DNA from: Lycocorax pyrrhopterus obiensis
Lineage: Eukaryota; Chordata; Aves; Passeriformes; Paradisaeidae
Direction of reading: 5' to 3'
DNA length: 64,000 nucleotides
NCBI GenBank assembly: GCA_014706295.1
Contig: JACSVZ010000011.1
Location: forward strand, 9,166,163 to 9,230,162
The notes beneath the pieces were generated by a model that made no database searches, was not told where the DNA came from, and saw only the letters and a program-made list of their open reading frames with translations. Both the position numbers and the translations under genes were made by a program. Within the stretch, counting starts at the first letter, position 1. Every line of letters begins with the position of its first letter. Positions 48,481 through 62,300 of this stretch are shown here, piece by piece.

Positions 48481-48536
48481 TAGAAACATAGGATTAGTTA
48501 GGTCAGAAAAGGCCTTTAAGATCATTGAATCAAACT
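48481..48536 (-). mobile_element. CR1 LINE 3'-end remnant
   Basis: The plus strand reads TAGAAACATAGGATTAG, then TTAGGTCAGAAAAGGCCTTT and AAGATCATTGAATCAAAC. This parallels the reverse complement of the avian CR1 tail ('catagaatcat', 'ggttggaaaagacctctaagatcatcgagtccaac'). The element is therefore minus-oriented and 5'-truncated, as most CR1 copies are. The match fades beyond 48540. CR1 is the dominant LINE of birds and other sauropsids, and this is the main taxonomic clue in the window. Confidence 0.7.
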
Positions 48537-48540
48537 ACAA

Positions 48541-51500
48541 ATATGAAGCAGAGAAGCGATGCAGGAAGATTTTTTTATACTAACAAAGGGGAGACATGAA
48601 TTGTATCATCTGAAGGAAAGTATTTCTATAGATTTTCAAGGCACTGCATTTTCTTCTCAGTTGTAGGAGGGATGTTATTCCTGCTCTTGAATTGGTAAGA
48701 TGTTGACCATATACATGGAATTCCAGCTAAGCGGAGATCTAAGACCGTGGCAACAGCAAAATTTATATGCAGAAGGCTATTTTACACTGAAAGGCAACTG
48801 ATATCACCGTGTTCCCTCATGCCTGTCTCTTTCTAGGAGAACACAGACCACGTTTCAAGAAGAGCAAGTAGGGCAGCAAGGCATCCCGTTGGATATTATA
48901 CGGACTGATTTGAATAGCTATGGAGTTTATGGGCATGTCCCCCCTCACAGTAAAATTATCCCTTTCAAGACAGATACTGGATAGCCTTGGCTACAGGGAG
49001 ACTTTTCTCCTTGTTTTGAATCAAAAATGCACCAACCAGCCACCACAACTTACTAGGAAATACAGTCCCCATTCTGAGAATTTCCAATCTTAACACACAA
49101 ATTTGTCAACACCAGCTCTTCAGTTTGATTTGTCAATGCTTGACAAGTAGCATACATCAAGTCTGTCTACAAACAAAAGCTATCATGAATGCTAGATTTT
49201 AAAAGATTTTAGCAAGACAGATAGCTTGTTTCAAAGTCTATGGAAAAACAAAGAGTGAATGGGTCTGATCACGAAAGAAGAATTCTAACTATATTTGTAC
49301 CAAATTTAAGTAAATGGGCTCTAATACTCAAAGTGTTAGTATTTGCCTGCTTTGAAATGCTGTTTCCATTCTGAAGGTCTATCCTGAAAGTTTCGTTAAG
49401 AATCCATTTTAAAACCCAATCACCTGATACATTCTGTACAGTAAAAAGAATTTCGTCATCTAAAAACAACTTCCACCTGAAGGAAATATCTGCTTTAAAA
49501 TGCCAATAGCTCTTATGATACTTCTTGCATGAATACAAATTCTTAAATAAAATAATCAAGTTGAAAGTTTATGTTATATTTACATGCCAGCAACAGGCAT
49601 CGTTGCTTGCTATTATAAATCAAGGACAATCAATGCTATAGTATTGTCATTAATAAAATATGAGTCAATAGGCACAAACTTTTAATATAAGCCTAATTAT
49701 GAATGTCTCTTTGCATGAAACTAAAAATATTGAAAATGTTGACATTGGAGATGTGCCCTTGAACCAAAAGCCAAGTATAAGTCAATAATCTATTATGATT
49801 TTCATTTTGCAGAAGTAGTGCCATTATTTCAAAAGGTCTCAAAAATCAATTTAGCACTTAGTATATCTGTGTAATAATGACATCCTAATTAAAAATCCCA
49901 ATCTGAATAGCACAAAGGATAATGTTTAATCTCTAATCAATGAGTGCTGAGAGAAGAAGCTATAGGTGCAATAACCTTTCTTAATGAGGTTTACTGTTTT
50001 TTCACAGATTACATATTCCTTCATATTTCTGATAGCCACTCTTACACTCTGAAAAGGTATGCAGACATTCTCCAACTAAAACCATAAATATGACTACAAG
50101 TTATTGAGAGAAAAATAACAAAGTAATAAAATTATCTTTTGCTGTCTATGGATTAAGCTGCCATAGTACACAGGGAACTTGACTGGTATTTTTTTAACAT
50201 GCAGGAACTCCACATTGAAAAGCCACCTCAAAGTTAGGGTGATTGCTTATACAACCCTATAAAAGCTATTTCTAGGATGAAATGCTTGAGATTATTTTTC
50301 CATTTATTAGTATTGTAACACGACATTTGAGAGTTATTTTGCAATTAAAAAATAATTCTTTTATTTCCCTATTCTCCTTACTAATTTGAGACTGCAGACT
50401 CTGAATAGCCGCCAAAAGAAGAGAAATTCCACAAAAAAATCACACATAGCAATAAATATAATTCCTCACAAGTGTTCATCAGTCCACTGGATAGCTGCTC
50501 AATTACCTGTGTGTCAAATGATTATCCGAGAGCTCAATTTCATCCCCATTACCCTTCCCCCACCACATATTTCCGCTATATTTGCTATGGAATTGTTAAC
50601 ACATCTTTGAACCCGTGACTTACTCAGTTAATTTCCCTCTAAGAGGTGCTGCAGTAACAGATGTCATAATTACTCAATTATCCTCATTTTACGTTAATTC
50701 CTTCAAGTTATTGTATAAGATGGGCCCACTGGACATTAATTTCAGGAGCAGTGCAATAATACACCACTGCAGCCTCTTGCAGTCCTCCTCATGGGTGAGT
50801 AAACTGAGTCTAATATGTGAAACTATTCCAGAGGCCTGTCAACTTTTTGTCCTATAAATGCTCAGACTGGTTCAAACACAGTTTAAAATACATGGCAACA
50901 TTTTCTATTCTGTGGCTTTCTGTTACACAGCAATGCAAGAGTGCATTAATCAAGCACTATAATTTAAAAAAACCCAATAATTAAAAATGCAAGAATAAAC
51001 TCCCCCAAAGCTGCAATGAAGCCTATTTTGAATGTTGTTAACAAACTTTATTACTGAATTGCTTTGGGGCTTGTAGCATCATCCATACAAGCTGGAAGAT
51101 CATTCACAACAACATTTCCATGCAACCGAAATGGCAAGAAATTGTGCCCAATTTACTTTAAAAACAGATCTGTGCTACTGAACACATCAGTAAAATGGTA
51201 ACACAGCAATAGGGCTCCCAGAGCCCTACAGCGGAGAATAAAGGCTCTCGTGCTATAACCCCATAAGTACCACAGCACAACTTCACACTCAGATTGCCCA
51301 GAGATACATACGGAGATAGAAGAAGAAAAACAATAAAATGAGGTAACCACTTGGCATCAGACCATTTGTGTATCAAACTCTAAGACGCAATGTTTATAAG
51401 AGCTCTGAGAACTTTGAAAGAAAAATAAAAACATGGTTAATGCTACACGCAAAATATATCTATAGAGTAATCCTTTCAATCAAAAAACCCCTCACTTTGT

Positions 51501-51960
51501 AACAATGCATGTTTTGAATTCACGTAGTACTGATCTGCATATTTAATTTTCTGCTTTAAATGTATACCAGATCCCTGAACCTATCCCCAGGGCCACTGAA
51601 AATCTTAAGACATTTTAGGATTTTCCTTAACACGGAAGCCATGTGTAGTATGCAACAGGAATAAGGGGTTTGTTACAGAGAAGGAAAGCAGTGTTAGTGC
51701 CCAGACTGCAAATGCAAAAGGATGCCAAATAGACCAAAAGCTACTAGTTGAGGTTTGGACTAGATCTTCTTCCTTCTTTCTTCCCTCTACCATTCTGGGA
51801 CACTAAAACTTTTCAATACGTGTATACAAATGCATTGTGTCTTGTACTTGTTTTCTAAAATAGTGTTTAACATCTATATTCAAGAAGCTTTTATGCATGA
51901 GAAATTACTATTTTTATATGCTGTACCCCCAGGCTGTAGTACAGTATAATCTATACTTAC
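48541..51960. other. Non-coding stretch, no gene seen
   Basis: The first 400 bases have a slightly raised CpG count (about six in 48730-48905) and could be unrecognised repeat. A 96-codon minus frame at 49269-49559 follows a good acceptor-like tract near 49482, but its phase does not fit the candidate exon at 51961-52061. Overlapping minus frames at 51153-51376 are compositional. No repeats were otherwise recognised. Confidence 0.5.
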
Positions 51961-52061
51961 GTGCTTTTTCATGTAATGTGGTCGTAGCCAAAATGTGAGA
52001 GCTGCTACGAGAAAATTAAATAGAATAAGAGCTGCCATGTGCTCCACAATTAAAGGAAACA
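51961..52061 (-). other. Candidate internal exon encoding a membrane-like segment
   Basis: On the minus strand an acceptor-like tract (TTCCCATTGCTGCTACTTAG) ends at 52062 and a strong donor (CAC then GTAAGTATAG) begins at 51960. The 101 bases between are open, entering at phase 1 and leaving at phase 0. They encode 33 complete residues, including a hydrophobic run AALILFNFLVAALTFWL followed by the basic RPHYMKKH. That is what a transmembrane helix with a cytosolic positive end looks like. Two CpGs are retained. I cannot name a protein family. No adjoining exon with a matching phase was found in the window, so it would need to belong to a gene with very large introns. Chance remains a serious alternative. 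Confidence 0.3.
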
Positions 52062-53569
52062 CTAAGTAGCAGCAATGGGAATTAAACAGGACACTGTGTT
52101 ATGCCAAATACCAAATGTGAAACCAAAATATCTGCCAAGTCTCCCCTATTTGTTACAATTTTTCCATATTTAGGTAAATTTATGTAATTATGTACCCTGC
52201 AGTGGTAATGGGACTGTGCTTTAGTCCTTTTGCAGCATATGCTCTTGGCACAAATATTCTTTTTGATGGGGAAAAAACCCAACTTGGCCAAGATTACATA
52301 TGTTGATTTTATATTGGCATCCTGACTGTGCCTAACAGCTGGTCTTTAATGTAATGAAACTGTGTTGGATTTGTTCAGTTAAACAACTCTGCAGACTATT
52401 TAAGCATATGTGTTTCTTGTAGCTCCCTATGTTTTTGAATCTGCTTTGATCAGAGCACCAACAGTTGCACTGTTTTTCTTAACATCTGAGAGGTACCTAT
52501 GAGCCAAATAATAAGTACACTAAAGACTTAGTTTCTTCTTATACTCTATGACCCTAGTTTTAAACGGCAGTGATCACATCCACAAATCTCTCATGACTTT
52601 TCCATATATCTGCTTGAAGAAGGTGTGAAATGGGCCTGCTCCTTCCTGGTACTTTTTCCACAATCACTTAGGTGTTCAACAGTTTTACAGTCACAAAGAT
52701 GTTCAAAACTTTTTCATTCCTTTTTTTCGTGTGTGTGCAGGAAAGACACTGTGGGAAAGGCACCACTTGTTTTGTGGGGTTGTTTTATCACTGAACCCAG
52801 GGTGATTTAGTATGGCACCAAGTATATGAAATATTTTCCATGCAGAGGGAATACACATGCAGTACACCAGCCATATTTCAAAGATAAGTTAGCCAAAAAA
52901 CCTATCCTTGCATCGTGTCTCCCAATCCAAGACAATTGCTGACATGCAGAAATGCTGAAATAAGCTCAATACTTCTGAGCAATCTCAGAAGTCCCTTGTA
53001 GGCAGTAGCTGCTGTTGAAACTGAAAACAGATTTTAAACTGCTGTCTCATAATCCCAACAACTACATCCTGCAGACACACGTAGAAATCTAGAAACAAGA
53101 ACAGTCATGAGACAGTTTACATTTACTAAGGTCCTCTAAAAGAATGGGATAGACTGAGACTTATTAGTGCTCCAGTAAAACAGGCTGAGACGTTCAGTCA
53201 CACCCCTCAAAGGAGCTGTCACTGCCTCCATTACATACTTACAAAGTCTCTCATTTCTAAGAAAGAAAACCTCTTCATAAGGTTTGATCTCCTGCATAAT
53301 GCAGACCACCTAACCTCATTGGACAGGATTTCTAGTAGGAGACCTTTTTTTATTATTTGAAAAACTTATCTTCCTGATAGTCCCTAACAAAAGCTCATTA
53401 TAGCTTGTTGGCTTCCTCTAATACATTCAGCCAACATTTATTTATCTCACATTCTAGACTCCGGAATAAATTATGGGAAGAAACCAGTTTAACAATATCA
53501 TACAAATACCTATTCTCCTCAAAACAGTGAGATTAAAGTGCAGTAACCATCTGCCCCCTTCAACACTCC

Positions 53570-53583
53570 AAAAAAAAAAAAAA
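53570..53583. repeat. Poly(A) run
   Basis: Fourteen A's are followed by GAAAGGAAAA. It could be a retroposon tail, but no element body or target-site duplication was recognised upstream. Confidence 0.85.
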
Positions 53584-54090
53584 GAAAGGAAAACTGATCT
53601 GGTTTAAAGACTGAGATCATGTGGATTCACCTCCACACTGTGCAGACCTTCACATGATTTGGAGTGTTAAGACAGAAGTCAGCCTTTATTTCACGTGAGG
53701 CAACACCCACTTGCAAATGCCTGATGTTATGCCTCCACTTATGTTCTTCAAAGGACTATGAAAATTCTATCTTCTAAAATGATTTGTGTTCCAAGTTTCT
53801 CTTTATAAACACTTCAGCTGTCATATCTAGCTGAGCAGCTTGAGAGCATTCTACAAGTTGCAATAGCAGTGGATGATAACAGGTAGGGAACAGGCCATTC
53901 ACCAGCAGTCTGCTACTAAACTTCCAAATTTAATAGATGAATAAAGCCTTCAAATTCCTCCATCAATTTCAGAACCCTTCAGATTAGAGATTACAAGTGT
54001 ATAAAATGACAGTTTCAGTGACTTGAGATACTGATCTAAGCCACATCAGCTCATTTATGCTTTTAACACTCTCCTTAAATATCTGTAATT

Positions 54091-54128
54091 GTAAAAATAA
54101 AAAAAAAATTAAAAAAAAAAAAAGAAAA
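54091..54128. repeat. A-rich tract, near-homopolymer
   Basis: The tract is three A runs broken by single or double T's and a G, about 38 bases in all. It could be a decayed poly(A) tail or simple slippage; no adjoining retroposon body was recognised. Confidence 0.85.
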
Positions 54129-56370
54129 TCCATGAAAAGAGCCTTTTAATTGTACCAGAATCTGGGGGATGAGCGGGGAAGGTTGTGAAGGAAAGAGGTG
54201 AGGGAATTTTCACAAAACATTTTAGGAAAAGGAATGACTTTGTGATTTGTAACATAATCCTTTAGTACTTGAGAACAATAAAGCACTAATGTTTTTTGTA
54301 TAAGAAATTAAAATTGGACTATTCCAATGTTACTTTATCTTTTCTGCAGAAACATAAATATTGGATTGCTGTTCTTAATTTAGTTCAAGTCTTCTAAGCA
54401 TGGCCAGAAAAAAAAAATCCAGCTATTACCACTGGCCTTAAAATTTGATCCAACTTTTTAGTAGCAATTACTATTCCCGTGACACCTAACCAAGTTTAAC
54501 AATTCATAGTAGCAAGCAAGCTACAGATGCTTCTCGTCCTGAGAATATTAAAAACAGAAGAAAAGATCATGGAATTTATTCATTAAGAAAATAGGTTGGC
54601 AATGAATTGAAGTGATTCAAAACTGGTTTTGGAGATTTGATTTAAACATGAAGAACACATGGCAATTATGCACCTATTCAAATAACTTTCTCTTTTATAT
54701 CCATTCAGAACACCAATGCTGGAGACAGAGAACTAAACCAAACCACTTCACTTGTGTCCTTAACCTGGGTAACAAAACCATCACATGTTTTCATTGGTGA
54801 AGGGCTGGTTGTCTGAAAAAGGACTACTCGAGGTGACAGATAACAGTATATCACAACCCAGACATATCCAGTAAACTAGACATCTATAACCACATTCACT
54901 CATTTTTTTTTTAAAGTATGCAAATATCAAGTATTGTAGAAGATTTTAAAAATAATGCAGGAAAAATGAGATTTGGAAAGATTGTGTGGCTTAAGCAATC
55001 ATTGCAAAGTCTTCCTTGGTTCCCAACTCACTGAAGAAACTGAAAGTCCGTAGAAGTTTAGATTAACCATCTATCTTTTCTCCCCCTGAATTTAGAAATT
55101 CCAAGGTAGTAGTACTGCAGAATTTTTGTTAAATATAATCAGTATATCTGGAGATTTTACTTCTCCCAAAAGTAGGATATCTCCCAGAAGATACCCTAAT
55201 TGTTCACATTACACGGAAAAAGCAACAATTTTGGGATGTGTCCTGATCAGTAGACATCTTTCCTAAATGAAAAAAAAAATTAAATTAAAAAACCCCAGAC
55301 CTCAACTTTCAGTTAAGTCCTTAGCAAATCTTGGTGTCTTTCTTGAATAGACTTTAACTGCATGCTGATAATTTTTCCAAAATTCAGGTTAATGTGACTC
55401 TTTTTGCAAATACAAATACAACCAAAGTGACTGGAAAGTTTTGAAAACCTTAACTGTGTAATTTCATCAAACTTAGAGGTGTTTTCTTTAAGTTTTCAAC
55501 TGCATCTATATTTAAATTCTCTTTGACAGTTTGTCTTAATACATTCTTAAGCACACATAAAACTTATGCAAGATGGTTCAAACAAGAAATTTATAGTTCT
55601 GTGTATTAGGAGTTTTGTAGGAGTCAGGAAACATTTAAAAGTTATTTTAAAGGCACATTTAAAGTGACTGTGACATCCTTAACATCATATTTTCTTGTTT
55701 TATTGTAAGTAGTGACAAATGAGCTCAATGCAGCCCTGCTGTCTCTCCCAGCACTGCTTGGAGTGCACCAGGAGCACAACACAGTCAGATCTCGTGAGTC
55801 TGTTAAATACCCAGGCTTGAATAACAAGGCAGAGCCCTATTCCACCACTCTTACTAATGAGGTAAATTCTTTTGTGTATTGATTTTAATTAGTTCACTTG
55901 TGGAAAAAAGTCCAACATAGCATGATTAAGGGCAGCAATATAGCCCTGGGTAAGGACCAGACCTACTTTAAAGTCTAACATAATACACAAATTGTCAGTA
56001 TCATAAAATCTAATTTTACATACATATATGAATGCATCTTTTACTAGGGGATTTTTTGTTTGTTTTCATTTCAATGGTCTGGTTGAAAGTTTAAAAGCCT
56101 GAGTGCATTATACTGAATCCTGGTGTAGAAAAAAATGATGCTAAGTATGAACATAGGACAGACCACTGAAATACTAATTGGAGACTGGAACATGGTGACA
56201 AAGGAATTCATAAAGATATTTATAACTGAGTTTATACGATTGCCTGTGGCTGGGAGGAATGCAATGATACATACAATAGGAATTATATGCACTCATATAA
56301 AATTAGACCATTCACTGATGCACTTAAATGAATACCCAATATTACTATTCTTCTGATTGACAGCCACCAC

Positions 56371-56393
56371 ATATATATAAATATATATATTAT
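56371..56393. repeat. (AT)n microsatellite, interrupted once
   Basis: ATATATATAA is followed by ATATATATATTAT. It is a short, imperfect dinucleotide repeat. Confidence 0.9.
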
Positions 56394-59300
56394 CCAAGCT
56401 GCATTTAATAGGTTATGACAGCTCTATCCACATAAATTACTGAAAGAACATGTCAGCAGACATTAGTTCTGTATATTAGTGAGTAAGCATTTCCATAGTA
56501 CGTATCACCTAAAATAGATTTACACTTACTCAGTAACAGTTATTTTGTTTGATAAATAATAAGTACTTTTTACGACTAAAGTTATTCTGACATTTTAGTT
56601 CTCACATGAACTAATTCTTCATTCTGTTCTACAAGGATCTCATGGCTCAACCTTGTAGGTGCACTTCAAAAGCTTTAAGAATCCTACATTTGATTTCTGG
56701 GAAGTATTTTCTCGTTAACGTCTAACATATGTACCCCGTAGGCATGATTCACACAAGTCTCTGGAATTCTAACAAATGATGATCAGTCACAGAAATGTGT
56801 AAAGAATCAAGAACTCTGGCAATTTTCACTTCAAATGTTGTCAGCGAGTTACTATTATAAAAGTACTTTTCTCACCACATCACTGAAAAATGCTGTGTAC
56901 TGAGCAGGTATGAGAAAAGTTACACTTTTAATGAACTGCACCACCTGAAGGTTTATTTCCTCGAAGTTGGTAACTGAATCTGTTACATTCAGAGAAATGC
57001 TAATTATAGGTAAGGGATGCTCAGTATGGCCTGAATAAAGTTTATGCCTTGCAGGGTGGGGAAGGGGACAGCCAACCAGCCAGAGACAAAAAATGTTCTG
57101 GGTCCTAATTAATCACAGAAACCATGCTCCAACCAATACTCTAAATGTCAACAATATCTTTTTGCTTAATACCATCCTTGGAAAGGCCAGCTCAGACATC
57201 TAATAATGTATATATTTAAGTAATTGATTGGTTGCTTTTCAAAAATGGAAAACTATTCCCTGAATTACTACAGAGCCGGTAAAAATTAAAACTAATGAGC
57301 TCATTTCAATAAAAATTTATGAGACTAGTTTCATGCTGACAAAGTGGGTCCTGCAGGCAGTACCCCTCCACCTGCTTGCCAGAAAAAGGAAAAATCTTCT
57401 ATTTCGAAATATTTTTAAATCTTTTAATGAGGTATTAAAATATAGCTACAAATCTACAGGTAATTTGAAAGGACTGTGTGCATCTCTGAGATCACCAATA
57501 ATTCTTTTGCAGTACAAAAGAATTTTCTGAAGAAAATAAAAATAATATTTGTCAGCAGTAATTACTAGAAATGGAAAATTCTCTTTAGGATGTATGAACT
57601 ATGAGCAAAATGAGTGATATCACAATATCAACCAAACCCTCTCAAATAGTTTTGATTAAATTATCATGTAAGAACATTATAAGATGCAAAAATAAAGCAC
57701 AATCCAACTCACAGGGTCCAAAGTAAGAATACTTGTTCTTTTTGCATGTGACTGGACAAAGTCTTAAAATGGAGAAAAGCAGCAGTCTGAGTCTGATAAA
57801 GGTGTGCCATATTCATTAATATTATGCACTGTTACATGTAAAATATTTGATTTTTAAACAAATATTATAATCAAGCATTTATCTAAATAAGAATGTAAGA
57901 AAATAAATAATGCAATAAACCAAACAAAAACAAAGGGGAAACTCTAACTGTGTGCTCCTGGAAGTATCCACCAGTACAAGTCCAATTATTAATCCTAATT
58001 ATTTTACAAAAAGTGCAAATAACTGTTTACATATGGTAACCCGGTACAAGAATTATTTTAGCTATGAATATAAAAGGAAAACATGTTTATGTTTAGAAAA
58101 TTGATGAAAATCAAACACCCTTTAAAACATGGACTGTAAATCTCAGAAGGACATGGAAAAATACCTGCTATTTTAAAAGGTAACAGAAAAATAAAAATCA
58201 GAAGTGCAATGTAAAACTGGAGTAGGGTAGATATAATTTAAGTTAATGTCCTTATAGAAGTAATTTATGTATTAAATATGTGCCTGCTGTAAAACTTTAA
58301 AGTTTTAGAGAACTTCACATTACAGTCGTGCTACCAATAAAACCAGAAGCTCCTCTCAAACTAACTTAAGAATGTGATGATCTTCATCTCTTTCCCGGCA
58401 TTCTTTTCCTTTTTTCTAGTTTTGATATCTTTTAAATACAGAAACAAGCTTTCAAAGCTCAGAATATTGCAAAATGGAACTCATGTTTATTTATATGTTC
58501 ACAGTAGGAAATGCTATAAAAGATAGATTAAACAAACTGAGAAATAATACAAGGTTGAGATTTTTTTGTCTCTTAAACCTGGCTATAAGTTAAGCTGCTT
58601 CTTCTTCTGTGAGATAAAACAGGTATTTAAACAGATTTAAACACAATATAGGTCGAAATGTGTAATCACATACACAAGAGATATTCAGAACAAAAAGAGA
58701 AATATTGTCATTCTAAGTAAAATAAAATTTGATCTACACCACTACCAAATCCATTTTTTTAGTCAAGTGGGACTTTCAGTATTACACTGTTTTTCTTCTT
58801 TGTACTGTTGTTGACACTCTCAGAACCATCTTCAAAGCACCGTACTCTTTTGTGTGGTGTAAAACCAGTATGCTTCCAATTTTGCCATCAATCATCTTTA
58901 ATAGCATATGCTATTAATGTAATTTTGTTATTGAAGATTCCTAAATCTATTCAGTGGTTTGCACAAGACAATTACGTTTTTTGTTATATGCATGCAGGCA
59001 ATCAGATAGCGTCTTTTTAAATTAGAGCAATTAAACATGGTCATTATAAATGGTAGATTATTAAAAAAAATCATGAAGTGTCAATATGACATTCTTTGAT
59101 TTAAAATAAAATGGCAACAGAATGGAGAGATGCATTTTAATTATTTAATTTTAAAAGTGTACTTGAAAAATCTTCTTTATGAAGGCTTGCTGATGTTGGG
59201 AAACGTTTTCCATAGCTTTTACAGTGCTATGGATGGTTCTACAGACATTTCCTAACATCTTGAAAAACATCCTCCAACAAGGAAAAACTCTCTATAAATT

Positions 59301-62300
59301 ATCTAGAAAAAACAATTAGGATATATGGTCACTTTCCCACTTTCACAAAAATGAAAACAAAAATTAAAAAAAAAAATTCTGTGTAGTCAACACTGAAGCA
59401 ATGTCTGCATCCTCATATACCAACAAAACTTCAATACATTACACATATTTTTGCCATAAGAAGTTAAACAGATACATTATTTTGACAGATCACTTCTTTC
59501 TTCTTGCTGTAACAGGTTACTTCCTGTCTACCTTTGCAGTATCGAAACCACTTGTTCAGAGAGGTACTCTAAGCATATGTGTAATGCATACACAGTCCTA
59601 CTGGCACCAAAAGTTATCTAAAAGTTGATATGTTGCTGTGCATTAGTGGAGAGCATGCCATGCTTTCAGTTTTACTGTAGCTGTAGCTGATGAGTGTCAG
59701 TAAAATTTCCTGAGTGTTCCTGCTTCCATGACATACCTGGCAAAAGTATGAGGAACCTGAATAGGCATACCTGGGTCATCTCCATGTTTGATAATTTTGT
59801 AATACGAACATGAAATATGAACCACAAATTTTGATAGCTGTTTGCACCCAGACGTTAAAGAATTACAATGAAACATCTACAAGTTTTGACATTGCATAAA
59901 TGTCTTCCATGGTTCCAAAGACCTATTAATTTTGCTTAAATATGCTCCAGAATGTCACACGGAGCACTTCACCCCTCCAGTCCAAACCATATAGATGTAT
60001 GTTATAGACACTGAGGCAGATTTTAGGGGAAGTTATTTGTAAGCGTGGTGCTTTTCTTCTCACGGTTATTTCTTAGAGCCTTCTAGAATAAGCTCAGTAG
60101 AGTGAAAAAGAACTGGTTTTAACTGAAGAACTGAACCCAAAACAGGTTAATTATACATAAAAGCAAACTCTGAAAAGGGCTTTTTCAAAGAATCCTTTTT
60201 TATGAATGTGTACCTCAAATACAGACATGCTAGAGATCATATAGTTGTATACAGTACTCTAATGCCATTAATTTTACAGGACTCACTATGATTTACAGCA
60301 TCATCTTTCTGTGATATTTCTTTGAGACAACTTCTTGTGGGAAGAAAAGTAAATTAGTACAGCTTTGACAATAGTTTAAAAAAACCCAATACCTATAATA
60401 ACCATTTTGTACAGAACAAAACAAAGCATGTGAAACGTTAGGCTTGCATCCTCTTGTGAAAGAGTTAAGCATGTCTTTTAACTCAGATCAGCATAATCTT
60501 TTTTGAATTGGTTTTTTGAGTAAAGCAGGTAAGGAGCAGAACAGGAATTCAGTGAAAGGACGGAGAAAGAAATCTGCTCTGGGAAAACAGTGAACTTCAA
60601 TACGGCTTTCAACTGTTAAAATGAGAGTATTTGAAGACTCTCAACCATGTGGAGTACACAAAGTAGTTTTAGCAGGCATGAACTGTATAGATAAGCAACA
60701 GTATAAAAAAATAAATCTACGTGGGATGTCAAAAAGGGTGAGAAAAAATATTCCCTTCTGTCCAAGCACCTCTGTGCACTGTGAGGTCATTAATTCTTTA
60801 GATGTAATTGTGAATATATTCTGGTACATTTTGGTAAGTAATGTTTAATCCATTTTATAGAAGGATGATGTCAACTATACCCGACCTTATTAGCAGCAAG
60901 CCTAATACAGACTTGCGTCTACCTGTCACCATAGATCTCCAGTCCTATTTTCAGAACAAAATTTATCAGAGAAAAATATTCAGTACAATTAGCTTTTTCT
61001 GCATTGCTTAATTTGAGATATCAAGGAAGTGAAACAAAAAAAGGAATCTATCACCTATATTAATGGATGTTTCAGATCAATTTAACCTGAACTAATATAT
61101 TTTCTTAATGACAAATCAATGTCAAAAATAATGAAAGAACTTAAGATTCTGTGTGCTTTCCTAAAGTCTTTGCTGTTAAACAGGGTTGTACAGCCTGCCA
61201 GTCTTGCATTATTTATTAGCTGTGAATATTATTAGACCTTGTTGTGGTTTACAGTACTGAAAAGATAGAAGCCAATTATTTCTTCTGCATTCTTTCAAGA
61301 CTTACAGAGTTGAAAACTAAAAAGGAGTCTGTATCAACAAAATAAAATTAAGAACTTCAAACAAATCTAGAAATAAACTGCAAATGAATATACTACCAGT
61401 TTCATTTTCTGTTATTGGTTCAATTTTACACTTATGTCTACAATTTCTCCAGATGATTTTTCCCCTGAGACCAGGACCAGGTGCTGAGGTCAAGAATCCA
61501 TCCAAATTCACATTTATTATAGCTTATTTTACAGCCATTTTAGAACAATGAGAACTTTAAATTAATAAAAACTTCGTAACAATACAGCAGGATCTCTGGG
61601 CAAGAACTCACATGCACTTAGCACTGTGCAAACAAGAAAAGAGAAGTTCCCCCTCTTATGACAAAAATTTTAAGTTTCAGGATGACAGGTGGGTACTGTG
61701 GATAAGATTACCCAAAGTAACAGGATGATCCTTAATATTTATCTCAAAATATCATTTTCAGAAGCTGTTCCATTGCTTTGTTTAGTGGACCAAGAAAAGA
61801 AACATCTACTTGCTCCCCAGTGCTTCTGGCTGATGTGAGTCTTCCCTAATGTCTGTATCTACCATCACGTTCCCGACTGAGAATTGTACTTTTGCCTGTT
61901 TGTCCATATTACAAGAGAAGAAAAAACTTCAAGTATTCATTTTTTCACTGCTGATAAGAAGAGAGTCAGACAACTTCTCAACTAATATCTGGATATTCTT
62001 GTGAGAAAAAGTATGAAAAGAGAAAGAACAAAATAGTTTATTTGCATCAAGTTTGCATTGAAGCTGACATCGCAACTCCCTAATAAAGTCTGGGATCACA
62101 ATTCTATGAGAAACCAGTGACAGAACCGAAAAACTAAAAGGATGCTTCATAGGAAAAGCAAGTAACTTCTGTTAAACACAACAGTTATTGGTAAGTGAGT
62201 ACTGAACAGATTTGCGGTCCACTATAAAGACAGAACTCTATCTGAATAAATAAGGTTATGAGTAGAGCATGGATAACTATTTACAGGAATTTCCAAAACT

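Noticed and set aside
50750..50830. GGTGAGTAAACTGAG resembling MIR wording or a splice donor
   Set aside because: Neither the neighbouring MIR words nor a well-bounded exon could be identified.
60621..60834. ATG-initiated plus-strand frame running into GTAAGT, like a first coding exon
   Set aside because: The frame is AT-rich with poly-A stretches, no promoter or CpG island precedes it, and no downstream exon was found.
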